Positions 1 through 8,303 of a DNA stretch of 17,231 nt are shown here, one piece after another; position 1 is the stretch's first letter, and the number at the start of each line of letters is the position of its first letter. A program made the translations under genes and the position numbers. The notes beneath the pieces are model-generated. The model had not been told where the DNA came from and did not search any database. It saw only the letters and a program-made list of their open reading frames with translations. The stretch spans positions 1-17,231 of the forward strand of contig CAJGDP010000031.1 of the NCBI GenBank assembly GCA_904502235.1, written 5' to 3'. This DNA comes from an uncultured Bacteroidaceae bacterium (GTDB lineage Bacteria; Bacteroidota; Bacteroidia; Bacteroidales; Bacteroidaceae).

Positions 1-3000
1 GAAGTCAGATGCCAACCGTCCTCTAAAGTCTCTCTCGGACAGCCTTAAGGGTAAGCAGGGACGTTTCCGTCAGAACCTTCTCGGTAAGCGTGTCGACTAT
101 TCAGCACGTTCGGTTATCGTCGTTGGTCCTGAGCTCAAGATGGGTGAGTGCGGTATTCCTAAATTGATGGCTGCTGAGTTGTACAAGCCATTCATCATCC
201 GCAAGCTTATTGAGCGTGGTATCGTCAAGACTGTCAAGTCTGCCAAGAAGATTGTTGACCGTCGCGAACCAATCATCTGGGATATCCTTGAGCATGTAAT
301 GAAGGGTCACCCCGTATTGCTCAACCGTGCTCCGACACTTCACCGTCTCGGTATCCAGGCTTTCCAGCCTAAGATGATCGAGGGTAAGGCAATCCAGTTG
401 CACCCGCTTGCATGTACTGCGTTCAACGCCGACTTCGACGGTGACCAGATGGCTGTTCACTTGCCTTTGAGCAACGAGGCTATTCTTGAGGCTCAGATGC
501 TGATGTTGCAGTCGCACAATATACTTAACCCTTCAAACGGTGCTCCTATTGCTGTTCCTTCTCAGGATATGGTACTTGGTCTTTACTACATTACCAAGCT
601 CCGCGAGGGTGCCAAGGGTTCAGGCATGACTTTCTACGGTCCCGAAGAGGCTCTTATCGCTTACAACCAGGGTCGTGTAGCTATTCATGCTCCTGTTAAG
701 GTTATGGTTGAGGATATCGATGAAAATGGTAATTATATCAACGTTTTGCGCGAGACTTCTGTGGGACGTATCATCGTCAACCAGATTGTACCACGCGAGA
801 TGGGATACATCAATACAATTATATCTAAGAAATCTCTTCGCGATATCATTACAGAGGTAATCAAGCGTGTGGGTGTTGCCCGTTCTGCCGAGTTCCTCGA
901 CGGTATCAAGAACCTCGGTTATCAGATGGCGTTCAAGGGTGGTCTTTCGTTCAACCTTGATGACGTTATCATTCCAAAGGAGAAAGAGGAATTGGTACGT
1001 AAGGGTAACGAGAAGGTTGAAGAGATTCTTGCAGAATATAACCTCGGTCTTATCACCGATAAGGAGCGTTATAACAAGGTTGTCGATGAGTGGACACACG
1101 TTAATGCCGACCTTGCAAACGTACTTATGAAGACTATTTCTACCGACGATCAGGGCTTCAACTCAGTATACATGATGCTTGATTCCGGTGCCCGTGGTTC
1201 TAAGGACCAGATTCGTCAGCTTTCAGGTATGCGTGGTCTTATGGCTAAACCTCAGAAGGCAGGTTCAGAAGGTGCACAGATTATCGAGAACCCTATTCTT
1301 TCGAACTTTAAGGAGGGACTTTCAGTGCTTGAGTACTTTATCTCTTCTCACGGTGCTCGTAAGGGTCTTGCCGATACTGCTCTTAAGACAGCCGATGCCG
1401 GTTACTTGACACGTCGTCTTGTAGACGTTTCACACGACGTTATCATCAATGAGGAGGATTGCGGTACATTGCGTGGTCTTGTTTGTACAGCACTCAAGAA
1501 TGGTGATGAGACAATCGCTACACTCGGTGAGCGTATCATGGGTCGTGTTTCTGTACACGATGTCGTTCATCCTACAACAGGTGAAATACTTGTTCATTCA
1601 GGTGAACTCATCACAGAGGCAATCGCAGATGAGATTGAGAAATCTCCTATTGAGAGCGTAGAAATCCGTTCGGTTCTTACCTGTGAGTCTAAGCACGGTG
1701 TTTGTGCCAAGTGTTACGGACGCAACCTTGCAACAAGCCGCATGGTTGAGAAGGGTGAGGCTGTCGGTGTCATCGCGGCACAGTCAATCGGTGAGCCTGG
1801 TACACAGCTTACACTCCGTACCTTCCACGCCGGTGGTACTGCAGCCAATATCGCTGCCGATGCTACAATCAGAGCAAAGCATGCTTCTAAACTCAAGTTC
1901 GAGGAGTTGCGTACAGTTGATACAATCGAGGCTGACGGCACACCTGTGAAGATTGTTGTAAGCCGTTTGAGCGAGGTTCGTTTCGTGGATGTCAACACAG
2001 GTATCGTATTGTCATCACACAACATTCCTTACGGCTCTAAGTTGTATGCTACAGAGGATGAGTTGGTAGAGAAGGGCAAAGTAATTGCTGCTTGGGACCC
2101 ATTCAACGCTGTTATCGTAACAGAATATGCCGGTAAGGTTGAATTCGAGTCTGTTATCGAGAATGTTACATATAAGGTTGAAACCGACGAAAGTACAGGT
2201 TTGCACGAAATTGTCATCATCGAGTCTAAGGACAAGAACAAGATCCCTACTGTACACATCAAGGACGAGAATGGCAATTCACTCCACCATTACAACTTGC
2301 CTGTAGGCGGACACGTTGTTGTAGAGGATGGCGATGTTCTCAAGGCGGGTGATATCTTGGTTAAGATTCCACGTGTGTTCGGTAGCGCGGGTGATATCAC
2401 CGGTGGTCTGCCACGTGTAACCGAGTTGTTCGAGGCGCGTAACCCATCTAACCCTGCTGTGGTTTCTGAAATCGACGGTGAGGTAACAATGGGTAAGGTA
2501 AAACGTGGTAACCGCGAGATTGTTGTAACATCAAAGGTTGGTGACGTTAAGAAGTACCTTGTTGCTCTTTCTAAGCAGATTCTTGTACAGGACGGTGATT
2601 ATGTACGCGCCGGTACTCCATTGTCGGACGGTGCCGTTACACCTTCGGACATCCTTGCAATCAAGGGTCCTACCGCAGTTCAGGAGTATATTGTTAACGA
2701 GGCACAGGACGTATACCGTTCACAGGGTGTGAAGATTAACGACAAGCACTTTGAGATTATCGTACGTCAGATGATGCGCAAGGTGCAGATCAACGAACCT
2801 GGTGATACACGCTTCCTTGAGCAGCAGATTGTCGACAAACTCCAGTTCCAGGAGGAGAACGACCGCATCTGGGGTAAGAAGGTTGTTGTTGATGCAGGTG
2901 ATTCAGAGAACCTGAAAGCCGGTCAGATTATCACAACCCGCAAGTTGCGCGACGAGAACAGTACTCTCAAGCGCCGCGACCTCAAGCCTGTTGTCGCACG

Positions 3001-3304
3001 CGATGCACAGCCTGCTACTTCAACACAGGTGTTGCAGGGTATTACACGTGCTGCACTCCAGACACAGAGTTTCATGTCAGCCGCATCGTTCCAGGAGACA
3101 ACAAAGGTTCTCAACGAGGCTGCAATCAACATGAAGAGCGACTACTTGCTCGGTATGAAGGAGAACGTTATTTGCGGACACTTGATTCCTGCCGGTACAG
3201 GTCAGCGTGAGTTCAACAGAATAATCGTTGGTTCACAGGAGGATTACGAGAGAGTCCAGGCAAGTAAACGAAACGCACTTGATTTCTCAGACGACGAGGA
3301 ATAA
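1..3304 (+). CDS. rpoC: DNA-directed RNA polymerase beta' subunit, 5'-truncated by window edge
   Basis: This is the catalytic beta' subunit of RNA polymerase. The reading frame is open from base 2 to the TAA at 3302-3304, giving about 1100 residues; comparison with the E. coli protein from memory suggests about 320 N-terminal residues lie outside the window. Visible landmarks are RPLKSLSD and GKQGRFRQNLLGKRVDYSAR near the start, the catalytic Mg-binding motif NADFDGDQM (about bases 425-451), the second zinc site (EEDCGTLRG, then CESKHGVCAKCYG), and the trigger-loop region GEAVGVIAAQSIGEPGTQLT. A long insert follows the trigger-loop N-half (RTFHAGG), then ITGGLPRVTELFEAR, which fits the SI3-type insertion of this lineage. 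Codon use is strongly biased, as expected for a highly expressed gene. In Bacteroidetes it normally follows rpoB. An internal ATG at 140 is not the real start. Confidence 0.98.
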   Translation, partial: KSDANRPLKSLSDSLKGKQGRFRQNLLGKRVDYSARSVIVVGPELKMGECGIPKLMAAELYKPFIIRKLIERGIVKTVKSAKKIVDRREPIIWDILEHVMKGHPVLLNRAPTLHRLGIQAFQPKMIEGKAIQLHPLACTAFNADFDGDQMAVHLPLSNEAILEAQMLMLQSHNILNPSNGAPIAVPSQDMVLGLYYITKLREGAKGSGMTFYGPEEALIAYNQGRVAIHAPVKVMVEDIDENGNYINVLRETSVGRIIVNQIVPREMGYINTIISKKSLRDIITEVIKRVGVARSAEFLDGIKNLGYQMAFKGGLSFNLDDVIIPKEKEELVRKGNEKVEEILAEYNLGLITDKERYNKVVDEWTHVNADLANVLMKTISTDDQGFNSVYMMLDSGARGSKDQIRQLSGMRGLMAKPQKAGSEGAQIIENPILSNFKEGLSVLEYFISSHGARKGLADTALKTADAGYLTRRLVDVSHDVIINEEDCGTLRGLVCTALKNGDETIATLGERIMGRVSVHDVVHPTTGEILVHSGELITEAIADEIEKSPIESVEIRSVLTCESKHGVCAKCYGRNLATSRMVEKGEAVGVIAAQSIGEPGTQLTLRTFHAGGTAANIAADATIRAKHASKLKFEELRTVDTIEADGTPVKIVVSRLSEVRFVDVNTGIVLSSHNIPYGSKLYATEDELVEKGKVIAAWDPFNAVIVTEYAGKVEFESVIENVTYKVETDESTGLHEIVIIESKDKNKIPTVHIKDENGNSLHHYNLPVGGHVVVEDGDVLKAGDILVKIPRVFGSAGDITGGLPRVTELFEARNPSNPAVVSEIDGEVTMGKVKRGNREIVVTSKVGDVKKYLVALSKQILVQDGDYVRAGTPLSDGAVTPSDILAIKGPTAVQEYIVNEAQDVYRSQGVKINDKHFEIIVRQMMRKVQINEPGDTRFLEQQIVDKLQFQEENDRIWGKKVVVDAGDSENLKAGQIITTRKLRDENSTLKRRDLKPVVARDAQPATSTQVLQGITRAALQTQSFMSAASFQETTKVLNEAAINMKSDYLLGMKENVICGHLIPAGTGQREFNRIIVGSQEDYERVQASKRNALDFSDDEE

Positions 3305-3322
3305 AAAGTATAATAATAAGTA

Positions 3323-3354
3323 AAAACGAACGCACCGATTGGTGCGTTCGTTTT
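3323..3354 (+). terminator. Rho-independent terminator after rpoC
   Basis: A perfect 14-bp inverted repeat (AAAACGAACGCACC, loop GATT, GGTGCGTTCGTTTT) begins 19 bases after the rpoC stop. The stem is flanked by A on the left and T on the right, so it could work on both strands, but only rpoC converges on it here. It separates the rpo operon from glsA. Confidence 0.9.
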
Positions 3355-3380
3355 GTTATACCCTATATTCGTCTAAAATA

Positions 3381-3413
3381 TTTTTGTATTCTTGATTTTT
3401 AGTCCTAATTTTG
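3381..3413 (+). promoter_or_regulatory. Bacteroidetes-type sigma-A promoter for glsA-glsB
   Basis: TTTTTG at 3381-3386 is followed after 19 bases by TAATTTTG at 3406-3413. This matches the Bacteroidetes -33/-7 consensus (TTG and TAnnTTTG). The predicted start of transcription is near 3419, leaving about 25 bases of leader before the glsA ATG. Confidence 0.7.
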
Positions 3414-3444
3414 CGTAAAACACACAGAAATAGGACAATCTGAT

Positions 3445-4260
3445 ATGAGTAAACCTATACGAATTGACGTTGAAGCAGTATTGGCTTCAAAAGCCGGAAA
3501 CAAGGCTCGTTTTGTTCCGCGTTTCCTGATTTCGTATCTCAAGAAAATTATTCACCAGGACGAAATGAACGGCTTTCTAGAATTGTATGGCGATAAGAGG
3601 GATTATGACTTCATCGAGGCTTTCATGGGATTCTTCAACAACTCTTTTGAGGTTAATGGCTTGGAGAATCTTCCCAAGGACGGACGTCGTCTTACTTTTG
3701 TAAGTAATCACCCTCTTGGTGCACAGGACGGTCTGGGATTGGCTTATATCCTCTCGCCACAATATGAGGGCAAGATTAAGTTTCTTGTAAACGACCTCCT
3801 GATGAATATTCCACAGATATCGTCATTCTGGATACCTGTAAACAAGACAGGCTCTCAGGCACGAAATTTCCCTCAACAGGTAAACGCCGCATTTGAAAGC
3901 GACAACCATATTGTTATGTTCCCGGCAGGTCTATGTTCCCGTAAGAGAAAAGGTGTAATCCGTGATCTTGAGTGGAAAAAGACTTTTGTTACCAAGAGTA
4001 TTGCTTCCAAACGCGATATTGTTCCCATACATTTTGAAGGCGAGAATTCCAAGTTCTTCTACCGCGTGGCAAATATAAACAGGATGTTGGGGTTGAAATT
4101 CAACATCGCCATGCTCTATCTTGCCGATGAGATGTTCAAGAACAGGAACAAGACATTCAAGGTAACTATTGGCAAGCCTATTCCCTGGCAGACGTTCGAT
4201 AAGTCGAAGAGTGCAGCAGAGTGGGCACAGCATGTTAAAGAACTTGTTTATACATTATAA
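3445..4260 (+). CDS. glsA: PlsC-like O-acyltransferase, probable glycine lipid synthase subunit A
   Basis: This 271-residue protein belongs to the lysophospholipid acyltransferase (PlsC) superfamily. Visible motifs are the catalytic block SNHPLGAQDG (His89, Asp95), FPAGLCSRK (159-167) and VPIHFEG (193-199). The catalytic block is H-x5-D rather than the textbook H-x4-D. There is no signal peptide; the protein is probably associated with the inner face of the membrane. The gene immediately after it encodes an OlsB/GNAT-type N-acyltransferase. In Bacteroides thetaiotaomicron that pairing is the glsA-glsB module, where GlsB N-acylates glycine with a 3-hydroxy fatty acid and GlsA then O-acylates the hydroxyl. 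The same two domains are fused in OlsF of other bacteria. Function is inferred from family and pairing; a general phospholipid acyltransferase is the alternative. Confidence 0.85.
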   Translation: MSKPIRIDVEAVLASKAGNKARFVPRFLISYLKKIIHQDEMNGFLELYGDKRDYDFIEAFMGFFNNSFEVNGLENLPKDGRRLTFVSNHPLGAQDGLGLAYILSPQYEGKIKFLVNDLLMNIPQISSFWIPVNKTGSQARNFPQQVNAAFESDNHIVMFPAGLCSRKRKGVIRDLEWKKTFVTKSIASKRDIVPIHFEGENSKFFYRVANINRMLGLKFNIAMLYLADEMFKNRNKTFKVTIGKPIPWQTFDKSKSAAEWAQHVKELVYTL

Positions 4261-4272
4261 TTCTTGCATACA

Positions 4273-5217
4273 ATGAATGATATTATAGCTCCTGTTTCAA
4301 AAGAACTTCTAAAGGCAGAACTTACTGCAGATAGATTTTTGCGTACCACAAACCGCAGTGGAAATGAAATTTATGTGGTAACGGCTGCGGAAGCACCCAA
4401 TGTGATGCGCGAGATAGGACGTCTGCGCGAGATTGCTTTCCGTGCCGCAGGTGGTGGAACAGGAAAAGATGTGGATATTGATGAATACGATACCATGGAG
4501 GTTCCTTACAAGCAACTTGTTGTGTGGAATCCCGATAACAACGACATTATTGGAGGTTACCGTTTCATCTATGGTAAAGATATCCGTTTCGATGCGGAGG
4601 GCAAACCGATGATAGCTACGGCTCATGGAATGTTCGATTTTTCCGAAAAGTTCGTAAAGGAGTTTCTGCCGTATACTGTTGAACTTGGACGTGCATTTGT
4701 AGCATTGGAGTATCAGTCAACACGTATGGGGGCAAAAAGTCTTTATGCGTTGGATAACTTGTGGGATGGTCTTGGTGCATTGACGGTCGTTCTGCCCGGA
4801 ATGAAATATTTTTTCGGAAAGGTTACAATGTATCCCTCTTATCCGGTGAAGGCACGCGATATGATACTTTATTTCTTGCGTGAATTCTTCCCCGATAAGG
4901 ATAAACTGGTGCAGCCATTCTCTCCTTTGGCTTTGGAAAGCGACGAGGCTGAGTTCAAAACGGTTTTCTGCAAGGATAATTTCAAGGAAAATTACAGGTT
5001 GCTCAAACAGGAAGTTCGTAACCAGGGAGTCTCCATACCGCCAATGGTGAATGCCTATATAGGGGTGTCGCCCACAATGCGTGTCTTCGGTACTGCAGTA
5101 AACTATGATTTTGGAAATGTACAGGAGACGGGGCTTCTTATAGCCGTGGACGAAATGCTCGACGATATACGTGTGCGCTATATCGAATCCTTTATACAGA
5201 AAAATAAGAATAATTGA
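4273..5217 (+). CDS. glsB: GNAT-family N-acyltransferase, probable glycine lipid synthase subunit B
   Basis: The 314-residue product resembles the OlsB/hemolysin-type acyltransferases (Acetyltransf_5 group) that N-acylate an amino acid with a 3-hydroxyacyl chain from acyl carrier protein. Recognisable stretches are GRLREIAFRAAGGGTG (49-64), the DIIGGYRFIYG strand (91-101), VELGRAFVALEYQ (136-148) and a C-terminal PPMVNAYIGVSPTMRVFG (256-273). In Bacteroides the homologue makes commendamide-type N-acylglycine, the first step to glycine lipids. I chose the ATG at 4273; an upstream TTG at 4264 would add only three residues. The start is 12 bases after the glsA stop, so the two are almost certainly co-transcribed and used in sequence. 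Glycine as substrate is inferred from the lineage; ornithine is the alternative. Confidence 0.85.
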   Translation: MNDIIAPVSKELLKAELTADRFLRTTNRSGNEIYVVTAAEAPNVMREIGRLREIAFRAAGGGTGKDVDIDEYDTMEVPYKQLVVWNPDNNDIIGGYRFIYGKDIRFDAEGKPMIATAHGMFDFSEKFVKEFLPYTVELGRAFVALEYQSTRMGAKSLYALDNLWDGLGALTVVLPGMKYFFGKVTMYPSYPVKARDMILYFLREFFPDKDKLVQPFSPLALESDEAEFKTVFCKDNFKENYRLLKQEVRNQGVSIPPMVNAYIGVSPTMRVFGTAVNYDFGNVQETGLLIAVDEMLDDIRVRYIESFIQKNKNN

Positions 5218-5264
5218 TTATAACCCCTTCGGGAACAATTATCAATGCCCGGAGTTTTTAATTT

Positions 5265-5705
5265 ATGGAATTTATGAAAGTAGAGATTATAAACAAATCG
5301 AAACATCAGTTGCCGGCATATGCAACTAACCTTTCTGCCGGAATGGATTTGAGAGCCAATCTCGATGAACCTATTGTGCTTGAACCCCTTCAGCGCGCAT
5401 TGGTGCCTACAGGACTTTATATGGCGTTGCCTGCAGGCTTTGAGGCTCAGGTGCGTCCACGTAGCGGTTTGGCAATCAAGAAGGGTATAACTGTGCTTAA
5501 CTCTCCCGGAACAGTGGATGCTGATTATCGTGGTGAGGTGTGCGTTATTCTTGTGAACCTTTCCAACGAACCTTTTACCATTGCCGATGGTGAGCGTATA
5601 GCACAGATGGTTATAGCGCGTCATGAACAGGTAGAGTGGTGCGAAGTTGAGGTGCTTGGCGAAACGGAACGTGGCGCCGGTGGTTTCGGACACACCGGTG
5701 TGTGA
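5265..5705 (+). CDS. dut: Deoxyuridine 5'-triphosphate nucleotidohydrolase (dUTPase)
   Basis: This 146-residue trimeric dUTPase hydrolyses dUTP to dUMP and pyrophosphate, keeping uracil out of DNA and supplying dUMP for dTMP synthesis. All five family motifs are present: AGMDLRA (25-31), PRSGLAIKKG (65-74), GTVDADYRGE (82-91, with the catalytic Asp at 85), RIAQMVIA (111-118) and RGAGGFGHTG (136-145). The length is normal for the family. The start at 5265 is favoured by GGAG at 5251-5254, ten bases upstream; an ATG three codons further in (5274) is also possible. It follows glsB by 47 bases with no clear promoter or terminator between them and precedes the TPR gene by 24 bases, so it probably belongs to a longer transcript. 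Confidence 0.97.
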   Translation: MEFMKVEIINKSKHQLPAYATNLSAGMDLRANLDEPIVLEPLQRALVPTGLYMALPAGFEAQVRPRSGLAIKKGITVLNSPGTVDADYRGEVCVILVNLSNEPFTIADGERIAQMVIARHEQVEWCEVEVLGETERGAGGFGHTGV

Positions 5706-5729
5706 TAGATAGATTGATTGTATATTTAT

Positions 5730-7466
5730 ATGGCACGCTTTAAGGTCCTGATATTTGCCGTGCTGGTGTTGCTGTGCATGCCGGCAATGGCTCAGAAACG
5801 CTTCGGAGTCTCCGACTCTGTAGCGCGTGCGCGTGCCGTTGAGTACTATTATCTTCAGGCGCGTTCGTATCTGGACCAGGACAGCCTCGACCGCTGTTTT
5901 GAGCTGCTTGAACATTGTCATGCTCTCGACCCCTCTTCCCTTACTGTGATGTACGACCTTTCAGCATTCTATTCCATGCTGAAAAAGGACACCCTTGTAC
6001 ACGATATGCTCAAGCGCATAGTAGATGCCGATCCGTCGAATTTCTATTACAGCAAGGCTCTTGTCAACTATTATCTGAATGCCAATGATGCCGGTTCGGC
6101 TGTGGAAGTTTTTGAAAAGTTGCTTGAACACAGCAACTCAAAGAGTCAGATATACAAGTATCTGTATACTATATATGCCGAGACCGGATACTATTCAAAG
6201 GCGGTGGAGACTCTTGAAAAACTTGAAAGAATAGAGGGCTCCGGCGAGGATTTTGCATACCATAAAGTAGGTCATTACGTGAATATGGGAGACAGCCTGA
6301 ATGCCATTGCTACACTACAGGGGCTGTTGGCAGAGTCGCCCGATGATTTGCGCTATCTGGCAACTCTTGGTGATACCTATGCGGCTTTCGGTAACAGAGA
6401 CAAGGCTTTGGAGATTTATAACAGGGTGCTTGAAATAAAGTCTGATGATATCTATACATTGAACTCGCTGGCAGATTTGTATTCCACGATAGAGGACGAT
6501 TCGTTGTATTGCAATACAATAGAACGTCTTCTGAAATGTGAGAACCTGCTGTCGGAGCATCGCACCAATATGTTGGTGAGCTATGTCAGGTATCGCTATC
6601 CAAAGGATTCGGCACATGTGAGTGATTTCATGCGCGAGATGTCGGAATTGCCGTTCGATGAACTTGGAATTGCGGGTGTATATTCTGAATATCTCACTTT
6701 CATACAGGCTTCGCCCGATAGCATTGTGCCAGTATTGGAGAAGATACTCTCTTTTGAGCCCGACAATATCCGAGTGATAGTTGCTCTGTTGGAGTATGCC
6801 ATAGATCTGAACGATATTGAGGCAGTATATAAATATTCCGAGGATGCGATTCTCTATTGCCCCGATATACTCGACCTTTATTTCTACAAAGGTCTGTCGG
6901 CATATATGCTCGATAATGTTGAAGAGAGTATAGAAACCTATGTACAGGGGCTTGAGAGACGTTCTGAGGATTCGGCCCCCGAGATGGTGTCTGCTGTGTA
7001 TGCCCAATTGGGTGGCATCTATTACGACCTTGATATGATGAGTGAATGTATGCAGGCATATGACTCGGCATTGGTCTACAATGATGCCAATATGAATGCA
7101 CTCAATAATTATGCATATTACCTTGCTGTTGCCGGAGAAGAGCTGGAGCGCGCCCTTGATATGAGTTATAGGACAATTGTGGCACAACCTGATGATATAA
7201 CATGTCTTGACACATATATGTGGGTGCTTTTCAAACTTGAACGTTACGAGGAGGCAAGGGCTTATGCCGAAAAACTCCTGTCGCTTCTTGATACTGCTTC
7301 GCCTGACGTATACCACCATTGCGGTGATGTGTATGCAAAGTGTGGCGATATTGAAAAGGCTGTCCTGTATTGGACAAAGGCGCAGGAAGCCGGTGATTAT
7401 TCAGTTATACTTGAAAAGAAAATAAAGTCACGTAGATATTGTAAGGATGCAAAATACAGGAAATAG
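5730..7466 (+). CDS. Exported tetratricopeptide-repeat protein
   Basis: The 578-residue product starts with a clear signal peptide (MARFKVLIFAVLVLLCMPAMA, cleavage before Gln22). The rest is built of tandem TPR-type helix pairs, for example DLRYLATLGDTYAAFGNRDK followed by ALEIYNRVLEIKSDD, and MNALNNYAYYLAVAGEELER near the C-terminus. There is no catalytic domain, so it is most likely a periplasmic or outer-membrane scaffold. I chose the ATG at 5730 because the signal peptide begins there; the TTG at 5718 adds a poor extension. Its last 20 bases overlap the start of the DUF4292 lipoprotein gene, which implies translational coupling. The neighbourhood (lipoprotein, EnvC-like protein) points to envelope assembly, but the exact role is unknown. 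Confidence 0.9.
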   Translation: MARFKVLIFAVLVLLCMPAMAQKRFGVSDSVARARAVEYYYLQARSYLDQDSLDRCFELLEHCHALDPSSLTVMYDLSAFYSMLKKDTLVHDMLKRIVDADPSNFYYSKALVNYYLNANDAGSAVEVFEKLLEHSNSKSQIYKYLYTIYAETGYYSKAVETLEKLERIEGSGEDFAYHKVGHYVNMGDSLNAIATLQGLLAESPDDLRYLATLGDTYAAFGNRDKALEIYNRVLEIKSDDIYTLNSLADLYSTIEDDSLYCNTIERLLKCENLLSEHRTNMLVSYVRYRYPKDSAHVSDFMREMSELPFDELGIAGVYSEYLTFIQASPDSIVPVLEKILSFEPDNIRVIVALLEYAIDLNDIEAVYKYSEDAILYCPDILDLYFYKGLSAYMLDNVEESIETYVQGLERRSEDSAPEMVSAVYAQLGGIYYDLDMMSECMQAYDSALVYNDANMNALNNYAYYLAVAGEELERALDMSYRTIVAQPDDITCLDTYMWVLFKLERYEEARAYAEKLLSLLDTASPDVYHHCGDVYAKCGDIEKAVLYWTKAQEAGDYSVILEKKIKSRRYCKDAKYRK

Positions 7467-8271
7467 GATATTGGTAGCAATACTCTTCTTCTCAATGTTC
7501 CTGGTGGGATGTCAGACAAAGAAGAGTGCGGTAGAGACAAAGAAAATAGATGTGGAGAGTATGGAACTGATAACATCCTCTCCCTCGGTGGCGTCACAAC
7601 GTACATGTCTGTCGGGCAATGCCAGATTGTCTGTAGATGTGGATGGCAAATCTTTCTCGGCCAAAGGCACAATGCGTATAAAGTCGGGAGAAGGCGTGCA
7701 GATTGGTGTAACGGCACTAGGTCTTGTGGAATTGGCTTGTGTGGAATTCATGCCGCAGAATATGCGTCTTATATACAAGGTCGGAAAGGAGTATACCGAT
7801 GTCGCATATTCCGAGGTGTCGTTCCTTCAGAAAACCGGAATCGACTACCGAATGCTTGAATCGGTTTTGCTGAACAGAATGTTTTCACCCGACGGACGTC
7901 CGTTCTTGCAGGCACTGGATGATATGACCTGCTCGGCAGAAGGGGAATGTGTGACGGTAACTACAAAGGAGACTAACGGTATTGTGTACAGATTCTATGT
8001 CGACAAATCTACCGGTGAACTTGTACAAAGCGAGGGACAGCATGCCGATGGCGGTAAAGTCATATGTCGTTATTCCGATTTCTATACGGTAGCCGGTGTA
8101 ACCTTTCCGCACACGATACAACTGACTCTTCATGGCACGGGAGATGCCGCTTCGTTACAGTTTGTACTTGATAGGGTTGATACAGGCAATTTTACGTTTG
8201 CCCCACGACGTGTCACATCGTACAGAAAGTGTAATCCTGAGCAGATGCTCAAATATCTTGACAAGATGTAA
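7447..8271 (+). CDS. DUF4292-family lipoprotein (LolB/LolA-like fold expected)
   Basis: The 274-residue product has a lipoprotein signal peptide with lipobox LVGC (Cys22). The body contains features of the Bacteroidetes DUF4292 family: LSGNARLSVDVDGKSFSAKG, then TMRIKSGEGVQIGVTALGL, and a middle region FYVDKSTGELVQSE. Members are beta-rich and are thought to resemble LolA/LolB-type lipoprotein carriers. The residues after the cysteine (QTKKSA) lack the acidic surface-export signal described in Bacteroides, so a periplasm-facing outer-membrane lipoprotein is likely. The ATG at 7447 lies inside the end of the TPR gene in another frame; the next Met (residue 17) would destroy the signal peptide, so the overlapping start is required. 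Family assignment is from recognition, and the molecular function is not established. Confidence 0.85.
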   Translation: MQNTGNRILVAILFFSMFLVGCQTKKSAVETKKIDVESMELITSSPSVASQRTCLSGNARLSVDVDGKSFSAKGTMRIKSGEGVQIGVTALGLVELACVEFMPQNMRLIYKVGKEYTDVAYSEVSFLQKTGIDYRMLESVLLNRMFSPDGRPFLQALDDMTCSAEGECVTVTTKETNGIVYRFYVDKSTGELVQSEGQHADGGKVICRYSDFYTVAGVTFPHTIQLTLHGTGDAASLQFVLDRVDTGNFTFAPRRVTSYRKCNPEQMLKYLDKM

Positions 8272-8303
8272 AATTGTCAATATGGCATAAACACAAAGTT
8301 TGA

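Noticed and set aside
5224..5256. Small hairpins (CCC-TTC-GGG and CCCGG) between glsB and dut, considered as a terminator
   Set aside because: Stems are only three to four base pairs and no T-tract follows.
5178..5921. 247-codon open frame on the minus strand
   Set aside because: Covers dut in antisense and overlaps both neighbours; dut has all five dUTPase motifs.
6315..7319. 334-codon open frame on the minus strand
   Set aside because: Antisense to the TPR gene, with no plausible start context or protein family.
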